Source of the DNA: Sphingobium algorifonticola
GTDB lineage: Bacteria > Pseudomonadota > Alphaproteobacteria > Sphingomonadales > Sphingomonadaceae
NCBI RefSeq assembly: GCF_004005485.1
Contig: NZ_RZUL01000012.1
Location: forward strand, 1 to 45,144
Direction: 5' to 3'
Length of the DNA stretch: 45,144 nucleotides
Shown piece by piece: positions 30,530 through 39,296 of this stretch. Position 1 is the stretch's first letter. Each line of letters opens with the position of its first letter. Made by a program: the position numbers and the translations under genes. Under the pieces are notes generated by a model. The model was not told where the DNA came from, did not search any database, and saw only the letters and a program-made list of their open reading frames with translations.

Positions 30530-32231
30530 AATAGTCCTCGATTTTCTGCTGGATTTCGGTGGCGGCCTGGAGCTCATCGGGCAAGCGCGCGGCGTCGGTG
30601 AATTCGGCGTAGACCTCGCTGAAATCCATCTTCGAGAGATCGAGCCGTGAAAACTCGTCGATGGTAAAGCCAAGGCACTGCTCGGTCTTGGGCTTGCCCC
30701 AGGGCTTGTTCAGCTGCTGGCGGCCCTGCTCCTGCAGAATCCGCGATAGCTTGGATTCAAAGCAGCAATAGACCTTCTTCTTGGTCAGGCAGACGCCCAG
30801 GAAGCTGTCCGAGCAATAGGTCCCGACATAAGCGCACAGACCTTGCGCATCGCGCTGGTGAAGCAGCATTTCCTCGCGGCTGCAGCCGAGAGCGACAAGC
30901 AGCTGGATACCCGGAATGAGCGGGAAGCCTTTGCCCTTGCAGCAATTGAGCACGCCGAAGACCTTGGACGAGCAGGTGTTGCGCGTACCCTTGAACAGGG
31001 TGAGCGTGTCGGGATCGAACTCGCGCCGTGCCTGGTCCATCGCGTTGAGCGCGACAACCGCGTCCTTGAACTCGTCATTGGCCTCGCGCTCGATCGTCTC
31101 GCACGAGCCATCGATGCAATAGACGTCGCCGTCGCAGATGAACTGGCTGGTATCGGCTGGTTGGTCCGGGACCGGGCAATCGTAGACCCGCTCCCAGGTC
31201 CGACAGGGCTCACCCGAAAGGCAGTCCTCGCGCACCAGCGAGCAGCCGGGCGTGCTTTCCAGCGTCTGGCAGTCCTGAGCTTGCGTAAATTGGGCGCAGG
31301 TATAGCTGCGCGACCACGCCCAGCAGGGCTGGGTGACCGCGATGCCGTCGACAATCCGGGTGACAGGATCGCTGTTGGTGCAGGTCTCGGTGTCCTGCTG
31401 GCATGAGCTGTCCGCAGCAAGGCCCGCGCACTGGCTTTCATCGCGGCTTGTTGTGACGACGTTCTCGCCGGTCACGCTGTAGGGCGTCGCGCCATCGACC
31501 GGTGCGGTGCAGCTCACAAGATCGACGCGCAGGTCCCCCGAGTTGCAGCCCCAGTAGATACCGAGATAGGGATCGCACAGATTGATCGGATAGGACTGTG
31601 TGACCGTGCACTGCGGCGCCGGGTAGCGACTGCAATTGTAGATCGACGCCGGATCGCCGCCGCTCCCGCCGACGCAGTAGTAGCCATAGACCTGCCGCTG
31701 CTCGATCGTGGCATTCAGCGTCACCGGGCAGGTTCTGGTCTCCTGGGTCGCGGTATAGCCGACGTTGCAGGTCGCCATGTAGCGCGCTGCGGTGCCGGTT
31801 CCCGGAGGCAGGGGGACGCAGCGGCCCTGGCTCCCGCTGATGCTCATGCCGCTCGTGTAGGAGAGTGGATCGTCGTTGATGACATTGCTGCGCGCGACAA
31901 CAGCGTCGAGATCCTGGGGCGCGAACTGCGCACGGCGATCCATGGAATCGCGCATCGTCCGGTATCCGGTGTTCGCCGTTGCCTGGCTCGCGGCTTCACG
32001 CGCCATCCGGTCGGGATCGTCGAAATAGCCCGACTGGTTCGGCACACCCCCGAAATTGGGAATGCGGTTTGCGTCCGGGTCGGTTGTCGCCGCGCTCTGC
32101 GCTGCGGCTGCCTGGTCGCGCCCGAACGCCTTGCCATCCGCCTTGGCGGCATCGGTCGTGGTTTGGGCCGAGACGCTTGCCGGCAGACAGGCGCAGGCGA
32201 GGCAGAAAAGGGGAAGGAGAAGCCGCTTCAT
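30510..32231 (-). CDS. traN: F-type T4SS outer-membrane protein TraN
   Basis: A 573-residue cysteine-rich exported protein with signal peptide MKRLLLPLFCLACACLPASV. The mature part has dozens of cysteines spread through repeats such as CRTWERVYDCPVPD, and the TraN segment VFGVLNCCKGKGFPLIPG (about residues 420-440). TraN is an outer-membrane adhesin that stabilises mating pairs by contacting recipient surface proteins; its variable central part sets recipient range, and the long cysteine-rich section here is expected to need disulfide formation by the DsbC-like partner. The start at 32231 overlaps the trbC stop by four bases. The open frame upstream, to 32372, is arginine-rich and not a signal peptide. 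Confidence 0.92.
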   Translation of the reverse strand: MKRLLLPLFCLACACLPASVSAQTTTDAAKADGKAFGRDQAAAAQSAATTDPDANRIPNFGGVPNQSGYFDDPDRMAREAASQATANTGYRTMRDSMDRRAQFAPQDLDAVVARSNVINDDPLSYTSGMSISGSQGRCVPLPPGTGTAARYMATCNVGYTATQETRTCPVTLNATIEQRQVYGYYCVGGSGGDPASIYNCSRYPAPQCTVTQSYPINLCDPYLGIYWGCNSGDLRVDLVSCTAPVDGATPYSVTGENVVTTSRDESQCAGLAADSSCQQDTETCTNSDPVTRIVDGIAVTQPCWAWSRSYTCAQFTQAQDCQTLESTPGCSLVREDCLSGEPCRTWERVYDCPVPDQPADTSQFICDGDVYCIDGSCETIEREANDEFKDAVVALNAMDQARREFDPDTLTLFKGTRNTCSSKVFGVLNCCKGKGFPLIPGIQLLVALGCSREEMLLHQRDAQGLCAYVGTYCSDSFLGVCLTKKKVYCCFESKLSRILQEQGRQQLNKPWGKPKTEQCLGFTIDEFSRLDLSKMDFSEVYAEFTDAARLPDELQAATEIQQKIEDYYARASQ

Positions 32232-32992
32232 GGGCCAATCCGTTGCAGGCGGGCAAGATGCTGGGATGCGAGGAGCGCGCCGGGACCGCCGCCTTGGGCG
32301 AAGGTTTCGAGCGCGTAAGACACGCTGACATTCCCGCTCATCTGGTCGTGGGGCGGAACCTGGGTCCGGCAATTGAAGCCATCGCAGAGATCGAAATCGC
32401 TGCTGGTCACCACATAGGTGGGGACCGCCTCGACCCCGAAGGCGCGAAACAGGCGCGGATCGATGCCGACCGCGTCGAGCTTGCCGCCGTCCGCTGCGAC
32501 TTTCGCAAGCGCTGCGGTCAGGGTCTTGGCGCTGCCCCCTGGCAGCCCGCGAAGCACGACCACACCGCCTGCACGGGCGACGTCGTCCGCCATGGCGCGC
32601 AGGGCCGCCGGCGGCATCGAGAGCGAAGCGAAAGCGATGAAGCGGGGTGCTTCACCCAAGCTCTCGCTGGCCATGGTGCCCGCATCGGCCACCATCTTGT
32701 CGAAGTCGAAGACGTCCTCGCTCTCTGGCCGCGCAGATCTTGCCGCCTGCTCGGTGTAGCGCTTGCCGTGCGCCTGGGCTTCGGCGGCGCTGTCACTGGC
32801 TTGGCCAAGGACAGCTTCGGCGCGCGCGCGGGCACTGGCGGAAAGCGCCTCGGCTTCGCTCGCCTCAACCTTGGCGCGGGCGCGTATCGCTTCGAGATCG
32901 AGCTCCGGTTCGCTTGTCTGTGCTGCGGCTCCCGCCATAGCGGCCGCGCCAGTGATCGACGCGATTACAAGGAGATGAGGGAGTATTTTCAT
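32228..32992 (-). CDS. trbC: F-type T4SS protein TrbC
   Basis: A 254-residue exported protein with signal peptide MKILPHLLVIASITGAAAMA. A long charged helix (about residues 30-85) precedes the F-type TrbC domain, with FIAFASLSMPPAALRAMADD and GGVVVLRGLPGG, then GIDPRLFRAFGVEAVPTYVV, a thioredoxin-like strand-proline pattern. TrbC works with TraW and TraU in pilus assembly; in some plasmids TraW and TrbC are fused. The start overlaps the traU stop by four bases and its stop overlaps the traN start, so the run traW-traU-trbC-traN is translated as coupled units. A longer frame to 33346 runs back through traU and is rejected. Confidence 0.9.
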   Translation of the reverse strand: MKILPHLLVIASITGAAAMAGAAAQTSEPELDLEAIRARAKVEASEAEALSASARARAEAVLGQASDSAAEAQAHGKRYTEQAARSARPESEDVFDFDKMVADAGTMASESLGEAPRFIAFASLSMPPAALRAMADDVARAGGVVVLRGLPGGSAKTLTAALAKVAADGGKLDAVGIDPRLFRAFGVEAVPTYVVTSSDFDLCDGFNCRTQVPPHDQMSGNVSVSYALETFAQGGGPGALLASQHLARLQRIGP

Positions 32993-34017
32993 AGCGCGCA
33001 GCAGTTCCGTTTGCGCCAGACCAGATAGCCCATGTCTTCGCCAATGGCGGGATAGACCTGACCTGCCGACATGAAGGTGGTGGAGGCGCCAATGGGCGCG
33101 CAGGCGTAGCGGCCCTTGGTCTGCGGATTGGGATTGGTGGCCTGGAAGCGGTATTGCTGCTTCCTCATCACCGGCATCAGATACTTGCCGCAAAGCCCTT
33201 TGCTGCCCATCGTGCCCCAGGCGACGAGTTCGCGGTGGAGCTTGTAGGAGAAGCGGGCGAGGGCGAGCCGCGATGCCTGGACGTGCCCGATCGTCGCCGA
33301 GACATTGCCATTCAAGGGATACATGCTGCCCTGGCATCCCGCGCACCAGAAGAGTTCGTCGATCGGGAGCTTGGCCGTCGCAGCAACGCAGTCAGCCGCA
33401 CAGGCCGCAAGCGCGAGCGGATTGGCGAACAGAACCGCTTCGGGATTGATGATCGCGGTGAGTTCGCTGTCCTGCCAGAGCGGATCGATCTCGGTGATGT
33501 AGAGAATGTCGACCGAGCCCTGCTCGAGGCAAAGGAAATCGGCAACGATCTCCATCCAGTAGATCAGCGGATAGGCATACCAGTGGACATGCCACTGCGA
33601 ATTGTACTGCGTCGCGCCGCCCACCGCCGAAGGACCCGCCATCGACTTGAACCCGATGTCGAAGCCGGGATCGAGTTTCATCCCGCCGAGATTGACGAAA
33701 CACCAGGGCTTCATGCTGACGTCGGCAAGCCGCACAGGCTCCCAGAAGCCCATGGCGATGCCCGGCCGCAAACCGCAGAGGCATACGGGAAGCGCCGGAT
33801 TGCTCGTATCGGGACGGCTCGACGGCCAGATCTTCAGGCCGCCGACCGAGATCGGAAACAGGCACGACCAGCAAATGTCGGTGATCGGATTGACGAACTT
33901 GCCTGTGCAGCGGCCCGGACCGGCAGATGCCTGCGCTGGCGAAGCCGCAGCAAGGCTTAGACTGCAGGCAAGGAGCGCGCAGCATATCCATGTGAGAAGA
34001 CGGTTTTTTCTGCTCAT
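32989..34017 (-). CDS. traU: F-type T4SS protein TraU
   Basis: A 342-residue periplasmic protein. The signal peptide runs to about residue 32 (ICCALLACSLSLAAASPAQA). The mature part is typical TraU: CTGKFVNPITDICWSCLFP, a GLRPGIAMGFWEPVRL segment and many conserved cysteines, with ILYITEIDPLWQDSE later. TraU is needed for DNA transfer more than for pilus formation in F. Eight or more cysteines are arranged in pairs, again consistent with the DsbC-like partner. It overlaps traW by four bases and trbC by four bases. Confidence 0.93.
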   Translation of the reverse strand: MSRKNRLLTWICCALLACSLSLAAASPAQASAGPGRCTGKFVNPITDICWSCLFPISVGGLKIWPSSRPDTSNPALPVCLCGLRPGIAMGFWEPVRLADVSMKPWCFVNLGGMKLDPGFDIGFKSMAGPSAVGGATQYNSQWHVHWYAYPLIYWMEIVADFLCLEQGSVDILYITEIDPLWQDSELTAIINPEAVLFANPLALAACAADCVAATAKLPIDELFWCAGCQGSMYPLNGNVSATIGHVQASRLALARFSYKLHRELVAWGTMGSKGLCGKYLMPVMRKQQYRFQATNPNPQTKGRYACAPIGASTTFMSAGQVYPAIGEDMGYLVWRKRNCCAL

Positions 34018-34658
34018 GACGATGCGCGCTCCTTGGGTCGAACCGGCTGCTCGGTGATGATGAGGACGCGGCCCTGCTGCTCGACGGTTGCGGGCACGGC
34101 GCGGATGCCGAAATGCTTGACGAGGCTGCCGCCCTGGTCGAAATAGAAGCGGCGCTGGCGGGCCTTCATCAGTTCGAGCGGCGCGCCGCGCACGAGGATG
34201 AGTTTGGCCTTGGTGCTGGCATAGCGACGGGTTGCCCAGGCAAGCTGCTCGGGGTCGTCGCCGTCGAGGAATACCAGCGGCACACGCAGCGGTACGGTGT
34301 CGAGCGGATTGACTCGTGTTCCGGCCGCCACGATCACCCGACCCTTGTCGTCGGCAATGTCGCGCTCGACGCTGATCGTCGGATCGAAACGCCAGCTGCG
34401 CGCTGCCGCCGCGGCATTGATGCCTGCGACTGGTTCGGGCCGGTTGACGCGCGCGATCGTGCGCCGCTTCAGCTCCTCGTTGAGCTTGGCCGTCTCGCCG
34501 GTCTTCTCGAGACGGGTGAGACGCGCATGAATTTGCTCGAGCAAGTCAGGCTCGATCACGGACCAGACCGTGCCTTGCTGACCGTAATCGCGGGCGCTTG
34601 TCGGCGCGGCCATCAGAAGACCGGCTACGAGGAAAGGGGCGGCGCGAAGCGGTGTCAC
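34014..34658 (-). CDS. traW: F-type T4SS protein TraW
   Basis: A 214-residue periplasmic protein. I place the start at GTG 34658, which overlaps the S26 peptidase stop as GTGA and gives a good signal peptide (TPLRAAPFLVAGLLMAAPTSA); other in-frame starts give no such leader. The mature protein has the helix LLEQIHARLTRLEKTGE and a C-terminal TraW segment with PLVFLDGDDPEQLAWA, RYASTKAKLILVRG and HFGIRAVPATVEQ. TraW works with TrbC and TraU in early pilus assembly. Longer frames on this strand run back through the peptidase gene to 35126 and are rejected. Confidence 0.88.
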   Translation of the reverse strand: MTPLRAAPFLVAGLLMAAPTSARDYGQQGTVWSVIEPDLLEQIHARLTRLEKTGETAKLNEELKRRTIARVNRPEPVAGINAAAAARSWRFDPTISVERDIADDKGRVIVAAGTRVNPLDTVPLRVPLVFLDGDDPEQLAWATRRYASTKAKLILVRGAPLELMKARQRRFYFDQGGSLVKHFGIRAVPATVEQQGRVLIITEQPVRPKERASS

Positions 34659-35179
34659 AGGATCGGCCTCCCGACCCCGAGAATGCGCTTGGCGCAGATC
34701 CACCCGATTGCCGCATAGCGGCTGTCGAAGCCGTCCTTGTGCGCGGTGGTGACGAAATAGCAGCCTTGAGGGACCACGCCTGTCGGACCGAGCGCCAGCG
34801 GCTCGCCAAAACGGCTTGCGCGCTTGGCTACCGCAACCTTGCGGCCATTGACGAAGAAGCTGCGCTCCTTCTCGGTCACGATGTCGCCGGGCATGCCGCT
34901 CACCTTCTTGCCGAACGGCTTGCGCTTCTTGCCGAAGTGCCTTTCGAGCAGTGGTGAAGCGGGCGGATCGAACAGGATGATCTCGCCGCGCTGCGGCAGC
35001 GCGCCGCGGTCGAGCCAGATCGCCCAGTAAGGCAGGCTCGGACTGGCGTTGATCATCAGCGCATGGTCCTTCGAGAAGGCGGCGAGGGAGGTGAGCGCAA
35101 GCGCTGCCGCGCCGAGCCCTGTCCACAGCGCGAGGCGCCGGCCGGTTGGCGAGTGGAGGACAAGATCAGCGGCGCGCAT
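34655..35179 (-). CDS. S26 family signal peptidase (RP4 TraF type)
   Basis: A 174-residue membrane-anchored serine peptidase. One N-terminal membrane helix (about 15-35) is followed by NASPSLPYW, the box with nucleophile S48, and KKVSGMPGD (91-99), with the catalytic lysine in its first positions. These match S26 family enzymes such as TraF of RP4, which process pilin or other secreted components. F plasmid itself relies on host leader peptidase, so this is a common extra part of the environmental F-type systems. Its substrate may be the pilin at 43168-43512. The start overlaps the trbI stop by 14 bases. The gene ends in GTGA with traW. Confidence 0.88.
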   Translation of the reverse strand: MRAADLVLHSPTGRRLALWTGLGAAALALTSLAAFSKDHALMINASPSLPYWAIWLDRGALPQRGEIILFDPPASPLLERHFGKKRKPFGKKVSGMPGDIVTEKERSFFVNGRKVAVAKRASRFGEPLALGPTGVVPQGCYFVTTAHKDGFDSRYAAIGWICAKRILGVGRPIL

Positions 35180-35573
35180 CGGGAATGGCTCCCACGCGGC
35201 GCGCGACATCGGCGCGCACGGCTTCGGTGAGATCAGGCGTGCTGCCGGCCACCACCGCTTCAGCGACAAGGACCGTGCGGCCCTCTCGGCCCAGATGTTC
35301 GACCGAGGCTTCGACCGCCTGGAGATAGGCCTGGACGCGCATCTTCGTTTCTTCTGGCGGTCTTCCCGCGCGCGCCTCGGCTTCGATGAAGTCGCCCATG
35401 ATGCGGCTCAGCTGCACGGTCACCACTTCGCGCTTGTCGAGCGCGAGCAGCTTGTCGGTCGCCCAGACGCCCCAGAGCGCCGAGCCGACCATGCTCAAAC
35501 CGAGCGTGACGGCGGTCCAGTTCACCGCACTCATGTGGCCGCGCAGGGATTGTGTTGCCAATATGTTCTTCAC
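35166..35573 (-). CDS. trbI: F-type T4SS protein TrbI
   Basis: A 135-residue inner-membrane protein. One membrane helix near the N-terminus (about residues 18-36, AVTLGLSMVGSALWGVW) is followed by a periplasmic helical domain, with VVTVQLSRIMGDFIEAEA and VQAYLQAVEASVEHLG. This layout and the segment VQLSRIMGDF match the F-type TrbI family, whose loss in F changes pilus length and retraction. The start overlaps the stop of the upstream 131-residue protein by four bases (ATGA). Its own stop lies within the S26 peptidase start. Annotated as TrbI by layout and motif memory. Confidence 0.78.
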   Translation of the reverse strand: MKNILATQSLRGHMSAVNWTAVTLGLSMVGSALWGVWATDKLLALDKREVVTVQLSRIMGDFIEAEARAGRPPEETKMRVQAYLQAVEASVEHLGREGRTVLVAEAVVAGSTPDLTEAVRADVARRVGAIPDARR

Positions 35574-35965
35574 AGCTTTTCTCCCGAAAGCTCACGCTCG
35601 AGATCGTTGATGAAGCGCGGCAGGCGCCAGACCACGACGAGCGTTGCGACACCGATGAGGACGAACTTGAACTCGTCGAGGAAGCCGATCTGGCGGCCTT
35701 GCTCGGCGCCCAAGAAGCGGTCCGAAATATTGGCGAGATGGTCGAAGAAGACCCCGGCATCGCCGCCGGAAATCAGAAGGAAGAAAAGCAGCGGGAGCCC
35801 GAGCGCCATGAGGTAGCTCGAGGCGAGGAAGGTGCTGCCGCGAAGCACGATATAGCAAAGGTCGGCGGCATGAGACCGCCAGCCCTTGGCCGGCAATTCG
35901 AGGCTATCGCTCTCGGCACGGGCGTCCTGGGCCCGGTCGATCGGCGTGACGAGATGGAGTGGCAT
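35570..35965 (-). CDS. Small membrane protein of T4SS operon
   Basis: A 131-residue protein of unknown function between traC and trbI. Two membrane segments are evident: LASSYLMALGLPLLFFLLIS (about 47-66) and EFKFVLIGVATLVVVWRL (about 97-115), separated by an acidic periplasmic or cytoplasmic loop with FFDHLANISDRFLG. The N-terminal 40 residues are hydrophilic. I recall no matching F plasmid gene; proteins of this layout occur in the same place in other environmental F-type systems from memory. It may help hold the TraC ATPase or TrbI at the membrane, which is speculation. The gap from traC is 36 bases and no strong ribosome site is evident. Confidence 0.75.
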   Translation of the reverse strand: MPLHLVTPIDRAQDARAESDSLELPAKGWRSHAADLCYIVLRGSTFLASSYLMALGLPLLFFLLISGGDAGVFFDHLANISDRFLGAEQGRQIGFLDEFKFVLIGVATLVVVWRLPRFINDLERELSGEKL

Positions 35966-36001
35966 CGGTTTTGGGTGTCCTAGGATGGATGGAGGGAGAA
36001 G

Positions 36002-38548
36002 TCAGGTTCGATTGGCAAAGGCGATCCGTTCGATCGCGTCGGCAAGCTGGTGGCCGCGCGCGATTTCGGCATCGATCGCGGCAAAGGTCTGGGGCGAGCT
36101 TGAGAACAGCGTCGCCGAATAGTCATCGAGCACGAGCCGACCGATGGCTTCGGTCTCCGGGCCCTTGATGAAGACTTCCGAATAATCGCTGCCCGAACGC
36201 TTCAGGCTGCGGATCAGGGTCTCGGTGCGGTCGTCCATGTCGAGGCGCTTCGACGCCTTGAAATCGGCGATCGTCTCGGGCTTCTGCTGGAGGATCAGCA
36301 TCCAGTCGCTGTTTTCCAGCGCAGCGGTCGCGCCGTCCGACTTGTAATAGTCGTTGAGTGACTGCGTCGCGGTTGCCAGCGCCCCGCCATATTTGCGGCA
36401 AGTGCGGGCATAGGTTTCGACGAACTCGCCCATCGAGCCGCCCTTGAGCATCGACCACGCCTCATCGATCAAGAGCAGCTTCCTCACCGAACGCGGGCTG
36501 CGGGTCATGGCCTGGCTGGTCATGAACATGATCGCCGAGAGAACGACGCTGCGCAGTTCCTCGCGTGTGGCAAGGTCAGACATTTCGAAGACGGTGAAAT
36601 CGGTGTCGAGATCGAGGCTCGCCTGGCCTTCGAAGAAGGCGCCATAGGTGCCGCCGGCCATGTATGGCGCAAGCGCGGTGGCAAGATCGCTCGCGGCTTC
36701 ATTGCCGAGACCGGCCAGTGCTTCGCCGACGCCGGTGATCGAGGCATCGACGCCCCGTTCGCTCCAGACCATGTTGACCGCCCGGTCGATCAGGCCGCGC
36801 TCGGTGTCGCTCAGCTTTGCACTGTGCCGCGCCATCTGGCCGACAATGGCCTTCACCATGCCGAAGCAGTCGAGCCGGTAATCCTCGTCTTCGGCCGCGC
36901 GTTCGCCATCGATCATCGAGAAAGGATTGAGGCAGAAGCCCGCCTTCATCGTGAACTCAACGAACCGGCCGCCTTGCAGCTTCACCGAATGCTCGAAGCT
37001 GCGCCCGTCGTCGATGACCACGACTTGCGCGCCAGCGCCGCGCAGCGCTGCGCACATTTCCTGGAGGAGCACCGATTTGCCCGATCCGGACTTGCCACAA
37101 ATCGCGACATTGTGGTTGCCAGCATCGTTCTCGAACGGCGACCAGAAGAAGGGCTGGCCGCGTCGGCCCACGAACAGCAGGTGCGGATGGACGCTGCCGA
37201 GATACTCGCCCTGCATGGGAGCGATATTGGCCGCTGTGGTCGAGAGTACAGTCTTGAAGCGCTTGAGGCGCTCCATGTCCGCGCCAAGTCCATCGGCCAG
37301 CGTCATCGGCATGGCAGCCAGCAGCCCCTGGATCTGCAGGTATCGCTCATCGGCAAGATCCCAGCCCGCCGCCTTGTAGATCGACTTGATCGCGCGTTCG
37401 TCGCGGTCCCCGCGGCCGAGCGGGGAGTAGGTCGTCAGGCCATAGAAGACCCGCACCAAACGGCGGCCTTCCTGCAGCTCCGATTGCACATGCTGCCACT
37501 CGGCCGCCTGCTCACCGATGCGGGGCAGGAAGCGCGCGCTGCGCGTTCCGGCAAGGCTCGTCGTGCGCATGAACTTGAAGCCGGCCTTGGCCGAAGCCGC
37601 TTCCTGATCGGGATAGACGAGGCACAGCATCGTCGCCGCCGGGCAAGGGAAGCGCAGCTTGTCGGTGAACATGTCGCCGATGAGCCGCGCGCATTCCCAC
37701 GGCGCCCAGCGCTGGGGCATGTTGCGCGAGGAAAAATGCCGAACATCGAACGCGTCGGGATAGACCGTGCCGATCTCGGGAACGCCGTCTTCGATCTTGC
37801 CCGTCGCACGAAACCGCTCGGTGACGAGCCGCATCCGGTCTTCGTGGATGACGAGCTCGATATCGTGCCGGATCGCCTGGGCCGCGATCGCGTCGTTCGG
37901 ATTATAGGGCACGGCATCGTCCTGCGGCGCGGTGGTCGGCGAAGTCAGGTCGTCGATGATCGCGATCAGTTGCTGGGGCTCGACTTCGGCGACGCCCAGG
38001 TTGAGCGACTTCAACATCGCAATAAGGCCGTCGCGGGTCTGCTTGAGATCTTCGTTGCTGACCGCCTTGGCCGCAGGCACACCGACCGAAACGATGACCT
38101 GATGGTGCCGGGCGTGGAAAGGCGCATCCTGCGAGCCCGATTCCCAGACAAGGCCGTAGAGCCGACGTGCGCGGTGACGGGCAATCGCCTCGTAGACCCC
38201 GCCCTGGACATAGCGCGGCGCAAACCAGGGTGCGACGATCCGGCTGATGCGCGGGGAGGCAAGATGCAGGACCTGGAGACAGGCGCCTGCCGGAAGCCCT
38301 TCGGAGAAGAATGACCCGAGAATCTCGCCGGTGCGTTCGTCCGCCCCGATCAGGGGAGTGACTGAAAGCACGAAGCCTTTCGAGCGCGCGTTGAAATAGA
38401 GCCGGCTCGCCGGATCGTAGACCCGGTAAGGGAGCCAGTCCGAGAGCAGATCGAGCATCAGGGCGGGCCGGTCATGCTCGGCGTGCTCGGCATCGCCCAG
38501 AAGCCCGGTGAGGAGCCTGTCGACGATCGTCTTGAGTTTCTCGGCCAT
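36002..38548 (-). CDS. traC: F-type T4SS ATPase TraC (VirB4 family)
   Basis: An 848-residue ATPase that energises pilus assembly at the inner membrane. It has Walker A GKSGSGKS near residues 481-488 and Walker B LLLIDEAW near 690-697. The N-terminal half has the TraC/VirB4 domain (SDWLPYRVYDPASRLYFN at the start and ILGSFFSEGLPAGACLQVLH). The C-terminal third includes KYGGALATATQSLNDYYKS, a conserved VirB4 segment. ATG 38548 overlaps the traV stop as TGATG; GTG 38551, one codon earlier, is equally spaced from AAGGAG and is an alternative. It is the only VirB4-type ATPase in the window. Confidence 0.94.
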   Translation of the reverse strand: MAEKLKTIVDRLLTGLLGDAEHAEHDRPALMLDLLSDWLPYRVYDPASRLYFNARSKGFVLSVTPLIGADERTGEILGSFFSEGLPAGACLQVLHLASPRISRIVAPWFAPRYVQGGVYEAIARHRARRLYGLVWESGSQDAPFHARHHQVIVSVGVPAAKAVSNEDLKQTRDGLIAMLKSLNLGVAEVEPQQLIAIIDDLTSPTTAPQDDAVPYNPNDAIAAQAIRHDIELVIHEDRMRLVTERFRATGKIEDGVPEIGTVYPDAFDVRHFSSRNMPQRWAPWECARLIGDMFTDKLRFPCPAATMLCLVYPDQEAASAKAGFKFMRTTSLAGTRSARFLPRIGEQAAEWQHVQSELQEGRRLVRVFYGLTTYSPLGRGDRDERAIKSIYKAAGWDLADERYLQIQGLLAAMPMTLADGLGADMERLKRFKTVLSTTAANIAPMQGEYLGSVHPHLLFVGRRGQPFFWSPFENDAGNHNVAICGKSGSGKSVLLQEMCAALRGAGAQVVVIDDGRSFEHSVKLQGGRFVEFTMKAGFCLNPFSMIDGERAAEDEDYRLDCFGMVKAIVGQMARHSAKLSDTERGLIDRAVNMVWSERGVDASITGVGEALAGLGNEAASDLATALAPYMAGGTYGAFFEGQASLDLDTDFTVFEMSDLATREELRSVVLSAIMFMTSQAMTRSPRSVRKLLLIDEAWSMLKGGSMGEFVETYARTCRKYGGALATATQSLNDYYKSDGATAALENSDWMLILQQKPETIADFKASKRLDMDDRTETLIRSLKRSGSDYSEVFIKGPETEAIGRLVLDDYSATLFSSSPQTFAAIDAEIARGHQLADAIERIAFANRT

Positions 38549-39291
38549 CACTTGGGCTCCTTCTGTGCCTTGGCGGCGTTCTTGGCGGCCTCGATCGCCT
38601 CGATGGTCGGGAAGATCAGCGGGGCCTTGTCGGCAGATGGCCGAGGGGTTCGATCATGCGGGGGCTGCGCCATGTCGAACCCCTCGACCGCCGGTGCGCT
38701 CGCACCGGCAACCGCCTCGCGCGCCGTGGAGGGGAGGACCAGCGGCGAGGCAGAGGGGATGTCCTCAAGCGAGGACGAAGGCTGAAAGGGCTGACCGAGA
38801 TCGAACGTCTCGGTTTCAGGCTGTTCGGCCGGGGGAAGGGCTGCGGTTTCGTTCAGGAGATCGCTCTTGGCCTGCGCGGCCTTCAGCTGGCGCCTGAGCT
38901 GCCGCATCAGCGGTGGGGCGGTATCCTCGCCTGCCTTGCGGCGCAGTTCTGCGGCCCAGCGCGGATTTTCGACGACCGCCCAGGCGACAGCATCGTCGTG
39001 CAGCGTCCCGGTTTCATCGACGTGCGCCGGAAAGACGATCCTGAGCGTACGCTCAGAGGTGCGGCCCTGATCGCCCGAAGCGACGGAAACAGGCGGACGC
39101 AGACCGTCATGGACCGGTCCGCTCGCGGACAAATCCTTGGTCGCGCGGGCATCGATCACCTGGCTGGGTGCGCAGTCGCCCTTGGGGGCACGGCAGGTGA
39201 AATCGCCTTCGATATTGGTGCCGAAGGTGGCGCAGCCGCTGGTCAGCACGGCAAGGCAGGCAGAGGCGAGAATACGGTGGGAAAATCCCAT
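38548..39291 (-). CDS. traV: F-type T4SS lipoprotein TraV
   Basis: A 247-residue lipoprotein. The leader has the lipobox LTSG-C with lipidated cysteine C20, so it is anchored in the outer membrane. The mature part has the TraV start GTNIEGDFTCRAPKGDCA, with two conserved cysteines, and a long low-complexity tail with RQLRRQLKAAQAKSDLL and a proline-rich end. TraV forms the ring of the outer-membrane core with TraK and TraB (VirB7 role). AGGATAAT precedes the ATG, five bases after the DsbC-like gene; its stop overlaps traC. Confidence 0.88.
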   Translation of the reverse strand: MGFSHRILASACLAVLTSGCATFGTNIEGDFTCRAPKGDCAPSQVIDARATKDLSASGPVHDGLRPPVSVASGDQGRTSERTLRIVFPAHVDETGTLHDDAVAWAVVENPRWAAELRRKAGEDTAPPLMRQLRRQLKAAQAKSDLLNETAALPPAEQPETETFDLGQPFQPSSSLEDIPSASPLVLPSTAREAVAGASAPAVEGFDMAQPPHDRTPRPSADKAPLIFPTIEAIEAAKNAAKAQKEPK

Positions 39292-39296
39292 GACGA

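Noticed and set aside
36824..38314. A 496-codon + strand open frame antisense to traC
   Set aside because: It lies fully inside traC, which has clear ATPase motifs, and its translation is arginine/alanine/leucine-rich without a fold; typical shadow frame in GC-rich DNA.
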